NCBI GenBank assembly: GCA_017640615.1
Contig: JAEPQK010000007.1
Coordinates: 1-64,000 of the forward strand
Length of the DNA: 64,000 nucleotides
Source of the DNA: Rhizobiaceae bacterium
GTDB lineage: Bacteria > Pseudomonadota > Alphaproteobacteria > Rhizobiales > Rhizobiaceae
Reading direction: 5' to 3'
Below, piece after piece: positions 26,589 to 35,692 of the stretch (its first letter is position 1; the number at the start of each line of letters is the position of its first letter). The notes below the pieces were generated by a model. The model was not told where the DNA came from. It saw only the letters and a program-made list of their open reading frames with translations, and did no database searches. The position numbers and the translations under genes were made by a program.

Positions 26589-27877
26589 TCGTCGGTATCG
26601 TGTTCGTGTGCCTGATCCTGTTCGGGATGCCGATAGGGTTCGCCATCGGTATCTCCGCTGCGATCGGGCTTTTCCAGATCGGCGGCGACCAGTTCCTGGC
26701 GATCGCACCCGGCAAGGTTTTCAACGGGCTCAACATCTTCCCGTTTCTGGCGATGCCGTTCTTCATTCTTGCCGGCGAGATTATGAACCAGACCGGCATC
26801 ACCGACCGCCTCGTGTCGCTTGCACGGGTTCTCGTCGGCCAATTCCGGGGCGGGCTGGCACATACCAACATGCTGGCCTCCGTCTTCTTTGCCGGCCTGA
26901 CCGGCGCCGCCACAGCAGATGCCGCTGCTTTCGGCCGAACGCTCGTACCGGCGATGGTGAAGGACGGCTACCGGCGCGACTATGCCTGCGCGGTAACGGC
27001 GGCTGGCTCGATCATCGGACCCACCATACCGCCTTCCGGCCTGATGGTGGTCTACGGATCGCTGATGGGAGTTTCGATCGGCGGCCTTTTCGCGGCAGGC
27101 ATCTTGCCCGGTCTTGTCATCTGCCTCGTGTGCATGCTGGTCATCGCGCTTGGCGCCAACCGGCAGAACCTGCCGGCCGCGACGCCTGCCGCCAGCTTGG
27201 GTGAAGTGTGGCGTACTTTGCGCTCATCGCTGACGGCGCTGCTTATGCCGGTCATCATCCTGGGCGGTATCCTCGGTGGGATCGTCACGCCAACGGAAGC
27301 GGCATCGATCGCAGTCGCCTATGCGCTGTTCATCGGCACGTTCGTGTACCGCACGCTGACCTGGCGCGCGCTCTACGGCATGCTCGTGCGCACGGCCCGC
27401 ATCACCGGCGTGATCTTCGTGATCATCGCCTTCGCAAGCATTCTCGGCTGGTGGATGAGCTTTGAGCGCATACCTCAGCTGATCGCGGACTCCGTGGTCG
27501 GCTTTTCCTAGAACCGCTACGCCATTCTGGCAATGATCATCTGCATCCTGCTGGTGATCGGTATGGTGATGGACATCACCGCAATCCTGATCATCCTCGC
27601 CCCGGTTCTCGTTCCACTGGCGGAACAAATCGGCCTGGAGCCGATCCATGCCGGCATCATCTTCGTTCTGGCGCTCAACATATCGCTGATGACGCCGCCA
27701 GTCGGCGCCTGCCTATTCGTGCTCTCATCCGTCACAGGCGAGAAGATCGAGCGCATTGCAGTGAAGCTGTTTCCATTCCTCATCGCGGAGTTCGCGGTGC
27801 TTTTCCTGTTTGCCTACTGGGAGGACGCAGCGCTGCTGGTTCCCCGACTTCTGGGCTTCGTTTCGCCCGTTCAATGA
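26585..27877 (+). pseudogene. TRAP transporter large permease (DctM), interrupted by an in-frame amber codon
   Basis: The frame from the ATG at 26585 encodes a DctM protein of the usual length (about 430 residues), but TAG at 27509-27511 (codon 309) splits it. Reading continues in the same frame with normal DctM sequence (NRYAILAMIICILLVIGMVMDITAILI) to the TAA/TGA region at 27877. No bases are gained or lost, so one substitution such as CAG or GAG to TAG explains it. The truncated product would lack the last three or four membrane segments. A sequencing error is possible. ATGA overlap with dctQ shows it was part of the operon. Confidence 0.85.
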
Positions 27878-27900
27878 CGAGTTAGAAAGAGGAGAAACTA

Positions 27901-28944
27901 ATGAAATCACTATTGAAGGCAGCACCGCTGGTCCTTGCGGCCGCGCTTGCGTGGCAGCCCGCCATGGCGGCGGAGGTGCTCAAGTTCGGCCACGACAACA
28001 AGACCGATCCATTCGAGAACCCGCAGCATGCCTGCACCGGGGTTTTTGCCAATATTCTCGGCACCGACACCAATGGCGACATCACAGTCGAGGTGTTCGG
28101 TTCGAACCAGCTCGGCAGCGCAACCGAGCACATTCAGATGGTTCGCGACAACGTCATTCAGGCCTCGTTGGTGTCGACCGGCGCAATCGCCAGCTACTAC
28201 CCGCGCATCGACGTTCTGAATCTGCCCTTCGCCTTCTCGAGCAACGCGGCCACCTATGACGTGTTCGACGGACAATTTGGCAAAGCACTCGCGGCCGATA
28301 TCGAGGAAACGCTCGGCGATGTCGTCGTTCTCGGTTTCCCAGACACGGGCGGCTTCTTTGCCGTAACCAACTCCAAGAAAGAGATTGCCGGACTGGACGA
28401 TTTCGAGGGCATCCGTATCCGCACAATGTCACTGCCATCGCACAAGGTGATCGTGCAGGCGCTCGGTGCTGAGGCTTACCCGCTTGCCTGGGGTGAACTC
28501 TATTCGGGCCTGCAGACTGGCGTCGTCGACGGTCAAATGAACCCGGTGCCGATCATCTCATTCGCCAAGTTCGGCGAAGTGCAGAAATATATGACGCTGA
28601 CCAACCACCTGTTCTCGCCATACATCATGCTTCTGAACCGTGCGTTCTATGAGGATATGACGCCTGAACAGCAGACCATCCTGCACTACGCCACGAAGAG
28701 CTGCATTGCCGCCAGCCGCGGCATCGCCCATGCAATCGAAGCGTCAGACCGCGGCATTGCGGGGCTGCAGAAACAGCTCGAGATAACCGCTCTGACGCCG
28801 GAGCAGCGCAAAGAAATGGCTGCAGTCGCGCAGCCGGCATTCGAGGCGCATATCGCCGACAATCTCGACGAAAAGGCTGGCGAACTGCTCGGCCTGTTCA
28901 AGTCGGAAGTCGAAGCAGCGAACAAATCCGTCGCGATGAAGTGA
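27901..28944 (+). CDS. TRAP transporter substrate-binding protein (DctP family)
   Basis: A 347-residue extracytoplasmic receptor with a Sec signal peptide of about 23 residues (ending AMA-AEV). The central part has the DctP pattern, including the substrate-carboxylate Arg in FEGIRIRTM near residue 175 and GVVDGQMNPV. It follows the interrupted dctM by 23 bases and closes the operon before a strong terminator hairpin. It should bind an organic acid. With a non-functional dctM it could not drive uptake unless it uses another permease. Confidence 0.88.
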   Translation: MKSLLKAAPLVLAAALAWQPAMAAEVLKFGHDNKTDPFENPQHACTGVFANILGTDTNGDITVEVFGSNQLGSATEHIQMVRDNVIQASLVSTGAIASYYPRIDVLNLPFAFSSNAATYDVFDGQFGKALAADIEETLGDVVVLGFPDTGGFFAVTNSKKEIAGLDDFEGIRIRTMSLPSHKVIVQALGAEAYPLAWGELYSGLQTGVVDGQMNPVPIISFAKFGEVQKYMTLTNHLFSPYIMLLNRAFYEDMTPEQQTILHYATKSCIAASRGIAHAIEASDRGIAGLQKQLEITALTPEQRKEMAAVAQPAFEAHIADNLDEKAGELLGLFKSEVEAANKSVAMK

Positions 28945-28956
28945 CCTGAGAATTGC

Positions 28957-28980
28957 GGGCGGCGCAGCAATGCGCCGCCC
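28957..28980. terminator. Bidirectional terminator-like hairpin between TRAP and Liv operons
   Basis: A perfect 10-base stem, GGGCGGCGCA and TGCGCCGCCC, closed by the tetraloop GCAA (GNRA type). It is in the 48 bases between the convergent dctP and livM-like genes. No clear T-run follows on either strand. Confidence 0.7.
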
Positions 28981-28992
28981 GTGCCGAGCGGA

Positions 28993-29970
28993 CTATCGTG
29001 CTCTTCCGTCGCGCGCGCTTTCCTGTTCCCGAAAGCGGATCGGCGGCGATTTTTCGGGGATGATGCCTGCCCTGAATTTCTGCAGCACGAACTGCAGGAG
29101 CAGCCCAACCAACAGCATGCGGATATAGGAGCTGCGCGTCACCCATTCGGGCGGCAGGCGGTTGACGAAAATTTCCGTCACAGACCATAGCATCCAGATG
29201 CCGAGACCACCGACGATCGCGCCGCGATTATTGCCGGAACCACCGGCCATCAGCATCACCCAGGTCAGGAACGTCACCAGCAGGGGGTCGGTCGCCGAGG
29301 GTGACAGGAAGCGGAAGTAGTGTGCCGACAATCCACCGGCGACGCCCATGAAGGCGCAGCCGATGACGAAAGTCTGTACGCGGAACTTCTCTATGTTCTT
29401 GCCCGCCGCGTCGGCCGAAACCTCGTTGTCGCGGATGGCGCGCAAGCTGCGCCCCCACGGGCTGTCGTAGAGGCGCATTGCGACAACATAGACGATGAGC
29501 ACGACCGCCCACACATAAGCGAGGAACACCAGATCGGCCGAGCGGCCGGAAACGAACTCGCCGAAAGGCCGGGGTATGCCGGCAAGGCCAAGGCTGCCAT
29601 TCGTCGCCCAGCTCTCGTTGACAATCACAAGCCGCAAGATCTCGGCGATGCCGATGGATGCCATAGCAAGGTAATCGCTTTTGAGCCTCACACAGATGCG
29701 CGCCACCGCCCAACCCAGAACGCCTGCCAGAATGCCGGCGCCGATCAAACCAAAAGCCACCGGCAGCCCGAAGCCGCCCAGATGCTTGGCCGAAACGTCC
29801 GTGGTCAGAATCGCGGAGGCGTATGCGCCAACAGCGAAAAAACCGGCAATGCCGGCATTGAACAGCCCACCCATGCCCCACTGAATGTTGAGCGCTAGAC
29901 ATAGAAGCGCGTAGATGCCGCCGGCTATCAGAATGCTGACCAGATAGAAGAAGAGGCCTGTCAGTTCCAT
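28993..29970 (-). CDS. Branched-chain amino acid-type ABC transporter permease (LivM-like)
   Basis: A 325-residue membrane protein with about eight to ten hydrophobic segments and the LivM family motif (YLAMASIGIAEILR, then SPWGRSLRAIRDNEVSADAAG). Its ATG overlaps the livH-like stop by one base. The Liv family also carries amides, urea and aromatic acids, so the ligand is open. Confidence 0.9.
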   Translation of the reverse strand: MELTGLFFYLVSILIAGGIYALLCLALNIQWGMGGLFNAGIAGFFAVGAYASAILTTDVSAKHLGGFGLPVAFGLIGAGILAGVLGWAVARICVRLKSDYLAMASIGIAEILRLVIVNESWATNGSLGLAGIPRPFGEFVSGRSADLVFLAYVWAVVLIVYVVAMRLYDSPWGRSLRAIRDNEVSADAAGKNIEKFRVQTFVIGCAFMGVAGGLSAHYFRFLSPSATDPLLVTFLTWVMLMAGGSGNNRGAIVGGLGIWMLWSVTEIFVNRLPPEWVTRSSYIRMLLVGLLLQFVLQKFRAGIIPEKSPPIRFREQESARDGRAR

Positions 29971-30863
29971 CAGAGAAGCCTCCCCTTGAAGAGCCCCTGC
30001 GGTCGCACGATCAGCAGCGCGATCATGATGATGAAGGCGACCGCTGTTTTGTAAGACGGCGAGATAAGGGCCTGGTCACCGATCCAGTGATATGAGGAGA
30101 GCTCTTCAGCGAGGCCTATAATATAGCCGCCGGCCATCGCACCCATGGGCTTGCCGATGCCGCCCAAAATGGCGGCTGCGAACATTGGCATCAGCAGGTT
30201 CCAACCGAGGTTCGGGTGGGCGCTGGTGTCCATCGCGACAAACAGTCCGGCGATCGCCGCCAGCGAAGCGCCGATGATCCAGGTCCAGCGAACGACCTTT
30301 TCTGTGTCGAGCCCAGACACTTCTGCGAGTTCGGGATCGTCCGATACCGCCCGCATTGAACGCCCAGTTCTGGTTCTAGACAGGAAAAAGTGGAGCGCCA
30401 CCGCAATGCAGGCGGTCGCAAGGACGGCTTGCACATGCAGCACGGAAATTCGGAACGTGTCGAAGAGGACCAGAGGCGGGCGCACACCGCCGGAATTGAA
30501 AACCTGGTTCTGGGAACCCCAGAACATCTGAACGAGCGAGCGGAAAATAAGCGCCACGCCGAATGACGAAATCACCGTGTAGATCGTCGGCAGCTTGCGC
30601 AGCGGCTGGTAGAATACCCGGTCTACAAGCAGTGCCATGACGATGGCCAGCGCCATGCCGAAAGGTGCAAGCAGAAGCGGACTAACCGCAATCACGCCAG
30701 CCGCCGCAAAGACGCCGTAGGTCCCGACCGTCATCAGGTCGCCATGCGCGAAATGGGCGAAGCGCAGAATGCCGAAGATCATCGAGATGCCGACGGCACC
30801 CAGCGCATACACGGAGCCAATTGCGAGCGCTGGAAACAGGTAGAAGTTGATAAACTCGATCAT
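29970..30863 (-). CDS. Branched-chain amino acid-type ABC transporter permease (LivH-like)
   Basis: A 297-residue permease with the LivH pattern: GSVYALGAVGISMIFGILRFAHFAHGDLMT at the start, and GRSMRAVSDDPELAEVSGLDTEKV in the cytoplasmic loop. Its start overlaps the livF-like stop by four bases. Confidence 0.9.
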   Translation of the reverse strand: MIEFINFYLFPALAIGSVYALGAVGISMIFGILRFAHFAHGDLMTVGTYGVFAAAGVIAVSPLLLAPFGMALAIVMALLVDRVFYQPLRKLPTIYTVISSFGVALIFRSLVQMFWGSQNQVFNSGGVRPPLVLFDTFRISVLHVQAVLATACIAVALHFFLSRTRTGRSMRAVSDDPELAEVSGLDTEKVVRWTWIIGASLAAIAGLFVAMDTSAHPNLGWNLLMPMFAAAILGGIGKPMGAMAGGYIIGLAEELSSYHWIGDQALISPSYKTAVAFIIMIALLIVRPQGLFKGRLL

Positions 30864-31579
30864 TCCCCGCCTCCTCCCAGGAATGACCGCCGCACGTCCT
30901 CGTCTGCGAGCAACTCTTTGCCGGTGCCGGAGGCAAAGTTGCGGCCGTTCACCAAAACATGGGCTTTGTCAGCGATCTGCAACGCCTGACGCGCATTCTG
31001 CTCTACCATGAGGATGGTCATGCCGGTTTTGCGTATATCGAGCAGCAGATCGAATATCCGCTCCAGATAGGCGGGGGAGAGCCCGGCCGTCGGCTCGTCC
31101 AGCAGGATCAGCTTCGGCTCGCACATCATCGCCCTTCCGATGGCTACCATCTGGCGCTGACCTCCGGAAAGTTCACCTGCCGGCTGCCTTAGCTTCGCAC
31201 GCAGGTCAGGGAATAGGTCGAGCACCTTCTCACGCGTAGCCACCTTGTCCGCCGGAGGCGCTGCGTAAGTGCCGACGTCGAGGTTCTCCTCGACAGTCAG
31301 GTTGCGGAATACGTTGCGGCTTTGAGGCACGGCCGAAACGCCGAGTGTAACCAGTGTGGACGTCTTGCCGCCAGCAATGTCTGCACCGTCGAACTCGATC
31401 GCTCCAGAGAGAACGGTTGTCAGAGCGAAGATTGTCTTCAGCACCGTAGACTTGCCCGCTCCGTTGGGCCCCAGGATGACGGCAATCTCATGCGGCGCGA
31501 CATTGAAGGATACTTCCTCGATGATCGGCGGACCGCCATAACCGGCAGTCAGGCCCCGCACTGAAAGCAGCGCACTCAT
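30860..31579 (-). CDS. Branched-chain amino acid-type ABC transporter ATPase (LivF-like)
   Basis: A 239-residue ATPase with Walker A GPNGAGKST near residues 38-46, LSGGQRQMVAIGRAMM signature and Walker B LILLDEPTAGLSP. The length and the C-terminal NARQALQIADKAHVLVNG are LivF-typical. It overlaps both neighbours by four bases (ATGA). Confidence 0.92.
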   Translation of the reverse strand: MSALLSVRGLTAGYGGPPIIEEVSFNVAPHEIAVILGPNGAGKSTVLKTIFALTTVLSGAIEFDGADIAGGKTSTLVTLGVSAVPQSRNVFRNLTVEENLDVGTYAAPPADKVATREKVLDLFPDLRAKLRQPAGELSGGQRQMVAIGRAMMCEPKLILLDEPTAGLSPAYLERIFDLLLDIRKTGMTILMVEQNARQALQIADKAHVLVNGRNFASGTGKELLADEDVRRSFLGGGGE

Positions 31580-32349
31580 GCATGCGCCTCATATTTGCCG
31601 CCGCCGAAATAGGCTTCGATGACTCGCTCGTCATTGCGCACCTGGTCGACCGTCCCCTCGGTCAACAGGCTGCCTTGCGCCATCACCAGCACGTGGTCGC
31701 AAAGTCGGGAGACGTAGTCGAGGTCGTGCTCGATCAGACAAAAGGTAAGCCCCTGCTCGACATTGAGCAGCTTGATCTTGTCAGCGAGTTTGGCCAACAG
31801 CGTACGATTGATACCAGCCCCGATTTCATCGAGAAGAATGATCTTGGGGTCTCGCATAAGCGCGCGGCCCAGCTCCACAAGCTTCTTCTGACCGCCGGAG
31901 AGATTTCCGGCGGGAACGTCGATCACGTGATCAAGTTCGAGGAAACTGACCGTTTCACGGGCGCGATCGTAAATGGCCCGTTCCTCGGCATCGAAACTGC
32001 CGCGCCGGAATACAACGTTGAAGACATTTTCACCTTCCGGCGCCGCAGCAGCCGCCATGAGGTTTTCCAACACGGTAAGGCGCGTGAACTCATGCGGTAT
32101 CTGAAACGTCCGCGCCAGCCCGCGTGCGGCGCGCTGATACGGCTTGAGGCCGGTAATGTCTTCGCCGTCAAACAGAACCCGTCCGGCAGTCGGCCGGACG
32201 GCACCTGCGATGACATTGAAAGCAGTTGTCTTGCCCGCGCCATTTGGCCCGATGAGGCCGGTGATACGGCCCGCCTCGACCTGGAAGCTTGCGTGATCGA
32301 TTGCACGCAAGCCTCCAAAGTCGACGCAGATGCTTTCAAGCCGGATCAT
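31576..32349 (-). CDS. Branched-chain amino acid-type ABC transporter ATPase (LivG-like)
   Basis: A 257-residue ATPase with Walker A GPNGAGKTT near residues 34-42, LSGGQKKLVELGRALM and a Walker B of ILLDEIGAGIN rather than the usual ILLDEP; the residue after the catalytic Glu is Ile. The C-terminal ERVIEAYFGG is LivG-typical. It starts 20 bases after the binding-protein stop. Confidence 0.9.
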   Translation of the reverse strand: MIRLESICVDFGGLRAIDHASFQVEAGRITGLIGPNGAGKTTAFNVIAGAVRPTAGRVLFDGEDITGLKPYQRAARGLARTFQIPHEFTRLTVLENLMAAAAAPEGENVFNVVFRRGSFDAEERAIYDRARETVSFLELDHVIDVPAGNLSGGQKKLVELGRALMRDPKIILLDEIGAGINRTLLAKLADKIKLLNVEQGLTFCLIEHDLDYVSRLCDHVLVMAQGSLLTEGTVDQVRNDERVIEAYFGGGKYEAHA

Positions 32350-32369
32350 GAAGCAGGCTTCACAATCGC

Positions 32370-33572
32370 TTATTCGACGACGGCGATCTGTTTGTACGAA
32401 TCTCCGTCTACGACGAACTTGCCGACATAGCCGCGTACATCGCCTTTCTCGTCGAAGTCGTAGCTGCCGCCGGCACCGTCATAATCGATGTCTTTGCCTT
32501 CTGCGATCAGCTGCTTGGCCTTGGCCCATTCGCCGGGGCCCACCTTCTCACCCGGCGCCGATGCAACTTCGCGGAGTGCCGCCGCCATCTTGGCGCGATC
32601 GGCAGACCCTGCCTTTTCGACCGCAAGCATGGTGAGGAACGTTGCGTCATAGGTCTGATCGACAAAGGCCTTGTCAGCTCCTTCGCCATAAACCTCATTG
32701 AAGGCGGCGTGCAGCGTCGTTTGGGCTGGATTGTCGGCCGGCGAAGTCGGTGATGAGAAGAACGAAGTCTTCAGTGCGTCTGCGCCGACATTCTGGATAA
32801 GCAGGTCGTCACGCAGGCCATCCGTACCGATGAAACGCGTGAAGAGGCCGCCCTCGATCGCCTGCTTGACGATCTTGCCGCCGGAATCGCCCGCATAAGC
32901 GATGACAACCAGCACCTCGGCCTCCGCGTTAGCGAGGCTCGCCAGTTCCGAACGGTAGGAATCCTTCTTTTCCTCGTGCTTCACCTCTGCGGCCACTTCG
33001 CCGCCGGCGGCGCGATAGGCATCCATGAAGGTCTGGCCGATACCGACGCCGTAGTCGTTGTTGACGTATGTCACCGCAACTTTTTTGATGCCCTCGTCGA
33101 GCACCATTTTTGCCAGCACATCGCCCTGGAAATTATCGGAAGGAACAATGCGGTAAACCAGATCGTTGTCGTTCATGTCGGTCATGGCAGGCGACGTAGC
33201 AGTCGGCGACAGCTGAACGATGCCGGTCGGAATGAACACCGCTTCGGCAGCTGCAATGGTCGTGCCCGACATCAGTGCGCCCATGACGATCGGAACATTT
33301 TCGACATTGGCCAGCTTTTGCGCGGCGTCAACAGCACCCTGGGAGGTGCCGGTAGTGTCGCCGTAAACGGCCACAGCGTTGCCATCGAGCAGGCCGCCCT
33401 GCTCATTGACCTGCTGCACTGCAAGATTGGCCGCGTTCTGAAGTGGCGGAATGAAGTTGGCGATCGGGCCGGTGATATCCATCAGGATACCGATCTTGGT
33501 GTCGGCGGCCTGTACCAGCGCGCTGCTGCACAGCAGTGCCGATGCAGCAATAAGCATGACAGATTTTTTCAT
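32370..33572 (-). CDS. Liv-type ABC transporter substrate-binding protein (LivJ-like)
   Basis: A 400-residue periplasmic-binding protein type 1 with a Sec signal peptide of about 22 residues (ending VQA-ADT). The mature start IGILMDITGPIANFIPPLQNAANLAVQQVNEQGG is typical of the Liv/amide-receptor family. I start it at the ATG at 33572; the open frame to 33752 has no homology before the signal peptide. It follows the VOC-cupin gene by 70 bases and precedes livGFHM-like genes, forming one operon with the GntR regulator gene. Confidence 0.9.
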   Translation of the reverse strand: MKKSVMLIAASALLCSSALVQAADTKIGILMDITGPIANFIPPLQNAANLAVQQVNEQGGLLDGNAVAVYGDTTGTSQGAVDAAQKLANVENVPIVMGALMSGTTIAAAEAVFIPTGIVQLSPTATSPAMTDMNDNDLVYRIVPSDNFQGDVLAKMVLDEGIKKVAVTYVNNDYGVGIGQTFMDAYRAAGGEVAAEVKHEEKKDSYRSELASLANAEAEVLVVIAYAGDSGGKIVKQAIEGGLFTRFIGTDGLRDDLLIQNVGADALKTSFFSSPTSPADNPAQTTLHAAFNEVYGEGADKAFVDQTYDATFLTMLAVEKAGSADRAKMAAALREVASAPGEKVGPGEWAKAKQLIAEGKDIDYDGAGGSYDFDEKGDVRGYVGKFVVDGDSYKQIAVVE

Positions 33573-33624
33573 TGATGCTCTCCCTTTGAATTCCCTTGTT
33601 GTTCGTTGGCCCCCGCCGCTAGAT

Positions 33625-33639
33625 CGCCGGGCGCCGGCG
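33625..33639 (-). terminator. Short GC hairpin between the cupin and LivJ-like genes
   Basis: CGCCGG and CCGGCG arms around a three-base loop, just past the cupin gene stop. It is too short and lacks a T-run for a full terminator; it may mark a processing or attenuation point before the binding-protein gene. Confidence 0.3.
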
Positions 33640-33642
33640 TGG

Positions 33643-34728
33643 CTAAAGGACAGTCGTATCGAAGCTCCCCGGCAGACTGACCTCAAGCAGTTCCAGATCC
33701 TGTGTGGCATCGGCGTAGCGGGTCGCCATGCCCGGCGGGATGACGAACGCATCGCCAGCGTTCAATCGGTAGGGATCCTTACCCTCTCCCTCGAGGGTCA
33801 TTTCTCCCGACATCACGAAGTTAAACAGGATATCGCCATTGTGTCTCGTCCAAGGCGAGACCTGACCAGCAACGGGCCTTGCGACCAGCACGGAGGCGAC
33901 GCCTTTGGTGTTGTCGTTAATCGTCGTGTCGCGGGCTTCGAAGCCTGGAACCCGGAATGGCTCGAACACGCCTTCTTTGGCGAGGCTGTGCACGAAGCGC
34001 TGCCCGTCCCACTCGCGATCCGGCCGCTCGTCAGGCGTGGGCAGTTCCATTTCATGGTCGATTTCGGTGATGTGATCGGCCGGCACGCCGATCTCGATCA
34101 CCTCGATGCCGTCAGCGGCGTGCAAGACACGATGGCGAATGCGCGGCGGCTGAATGAAGCAATCGCCCGCGTGCAGACGGCGCACGCCGCCCTGGTCTTC
34201 ATATAAGACATCGACCCAGCCGCGGATGCAGAAGATCAGCTGAAATCCGACCTTGTGGAAGTGCACCATGTCGGGCACCGGCCCGTCCGGTACGCGAATA
34301 TGCGAGGCAATCATCGCTCCGCCGAGCCGCGAGGGCACCAGGTCGCGATAGGACATTCCAGCACGGCCGATGACCCAGGGCGCTTGGTCGGCTAGCCGCC
34401 GCACCACAAAAGCGTGTTCGGTGCGCGGCAGAACAAGCGGCGGGTTCAGTTCGTCGATCTCGACCCGTGTGCCGTTGGGTGCGGTCAATTCGCGTTCGCC
34501 GTCAGCGAATTTATCAGGGCTTTCGGTGAGAATGCGTATGGTACCCGGCCCGTCCGGCGCCCCTTTCTGCAAACGGATGCGCAGACCGTGACCGGAGAGC
34601 GTGGCAACCTCGGGATTGTCCGCCGGGTAGATCATGTCGAGCCGCATGCCGAGCTTCTTGGTGTAGAACGGCAGGTCGTCACTCAAATTCTCGGTCGGCA
34701 GCCGAATATCCGCCCTCGTCTCTGTCAT
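33643..34728 (-). CDS. Glyoxalase/VOC plus double-cupin protein, function unknown
   Basis: A 361-residue protein with three small-barrel parts. Residues 1-90 look like a vicinal-oxygen-chelate (glyoxalase) domain (LSDDLPFYTKKLGMRLDMIYPADNP). Residues about 130-230 form a first cupin with the metal motif HFHKVGFQLIFCIRGWVDV. Residues about 270-355 form a second cupin (PWTRHNGDILFNFVMSGEMTL). Such proteins act as dioxygenases, isomerases or sensors, and the family is not named here. It lies between a GntR regulator and a Liv importer, opposite a kynureninase-like enzyme, so a catabolic step on an amino-acid-derived or aromatic compound is likely. Confidence 0.7.
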   Translation of the reverse strand: MTETRADIRLPTENLSDDLPFYTKKLGMRLDMIYPADNPEVATLSGHGLRIRLQKGAPDGPGTIRILTESPDKFADGERELTAPNGTRVEIDELNPPLVLPRTEHAFVVRRLADQAPWVIGRAGMSYRDLVPSRLGGAMIASHIRVPDGPVPDMVHFHKVGFQLIFCIRGWVDVLYEDQGGVRRLHAGDCFIQPPRIRHRVLHAADGIEVIEIGVPADHITEIDHEMELPTPDERPDREWDGQRFVHSLAKEGVFEPFRVPGFEARDTTINDNTKGVASVLVARPVAGQVSPWTRHNGDILFNFVMSGEMTLEGEGKDPYRLNAGDAFVIPPGMATRYADATQDLELLEVSLPGSFDTTVL

Positions 34729-34756
34729 CGCGTCCTGTCCCCCTTGCTACTCGTAT

Positions 34757-35461
34757 CTACGCGGATTTTGCCGCCTGTTGCGCCTCTTCCGCCTCGGCTT
34801 TGACAGCGTTGAGGTATGCGCGCTCGCCCTCATAGATGAAGCGCAAAATATGATCCGACGCTGCGACCGCATCACGGTTGGCGAAAGCATCAAACAGCCG
34901 CGTATTGCCATCGACGATCAGCGGATGATTGACCGGATCTCTGAAAGTAAGCATGCGGACGGCCTGAACCTGCGTCATGTAGCGCTGGATGGCCTGCCGC
35001 AGCGATACGTTAGGCACCGCGGCAATCCAGCCATTGCGGAAACGCTCGCTCGCTTTGAACACAAGCTCGGTGTCACCGGCGCGCGTCGCCCCGCGGGCGT
35101 CGCCAATAGTCCCTTCCAGCGCCGTCAGCTCTGCTGGCTTCATCGATTGCGCGACGAGCGCGACCGCGCGCGGTTCCAGCAGACGACGCAGATCGAAGAT
35201 TTCAAGGATTTCGTTATGCGTGACCCGGGGCAGCATGAAGCCTCGAGTGGTCGCTTCGAGGTAGCCTTCGTGGACAAGCCGCTTGAGCGCATCGCGTGCT
35301 GGCATGCGAGAGACGCCGAACTCGGCCGCTATCGCAGTATCGACCAGCCGATCTTCCAGCCCAATTTCCCCGCGCTGTAGTCGGCCAAGCAGAACATCTC
35401 GGATGATCTGCCCCTGACTGGGAGCAACGGCGGTCTGATCGGAGGCGAGTACGATTGTCAT
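34757..35461 (-). CDS. GntR family transcriptional regulator (FadR/FCD subfamily)
   Basis: A 234-residue regulator. The winged helix (VDTAIAAEFGVSRMPARDALKRLVHEGYLEATTRGFMLPRV) is near residues 40-80, followed by an all-helical FCD ligand domain. It heads the cupin-Liv operon. Two exact inverted copies of one 13-base site lie in the intergenic region upstream (35497-35509, 35593-35605), strong candidates for its own operators and those of the divergent PLP-enzyme gene. Confidence 0.9.
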   Translation of the reverse strand: MTIVLASDQTAVAPSQGQIIRDVLLGRLQRGEIGLEDRLVDTAIAAEFGVSRMPARDALKRLVHEGYLEATTRGFMLPRVTHNEILEIFDLRRLLEPRAVALVAQSMKPAELTALEGTIGDARGATRAGDTELVFKASERFRNGWIAAVPNVSLRQAIQRYMTQVQAVRMLTFRDPVNHPLIVDGNTRLFDAFANRDAVAASDHILRFIYEGERAYLNAVKAEAEEAQQAAKSA

Positions 35462-35496
35462 GCCACTGCCCGAATTTGCGGGAACGCCCAGTCAAA

Positions 35497-35509
35497 ATCG
35501 TATACGGAT
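35497..35509. promoter_or_regulatory. Candidate GntR operator, copy 1
   Basis: ATCGTATACGGAT contains the palindrome CGTATACG typical of FadR-type GntR sites. It is 36 bases upstream of the GntR start codon, and its reverse complement appears again 96 bases away. Confidence 0.65.
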
Positions 35510-35592
35510 GTCGCCGAGATCACTCTCGACACAGGCCATAATATCCTACATTCGCGCAAAAGGAATTTCCTTTAAGCTTGAAGCATCTCGAA

Positions 35593-35605
35593 ATCCGTAT
35601 ACGAT
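35593..35605. promoter_or_regulatory. Candidate GntR operator, copy 2 (inverted)
   Basis: ATCCGTATACGAT is the exact reverse complement of the site at 35497-35509. It lies 88 bases before the start of the divergent PLP-enzyme gene. The 96-base spacing is about nine helical turns. Confidence 0.65.
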
Positions 35606-35692
35606 ACAGGCACGAACGTCAATTCACGGAATCAGCCGGCGGCGTCGAATCAGCGCCATCGCCACAAGCGCCCAATCTGAAACCAGGTCGCC

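Noticed and set aside
27509..27511. TAG in dctM read as pyrrolysine or another recoded residue
   Set aside because: No pyrrolysine genes or recoding structure are seen, and the family has no special residue here. A nonsense mutation or sequencing error is simpler.
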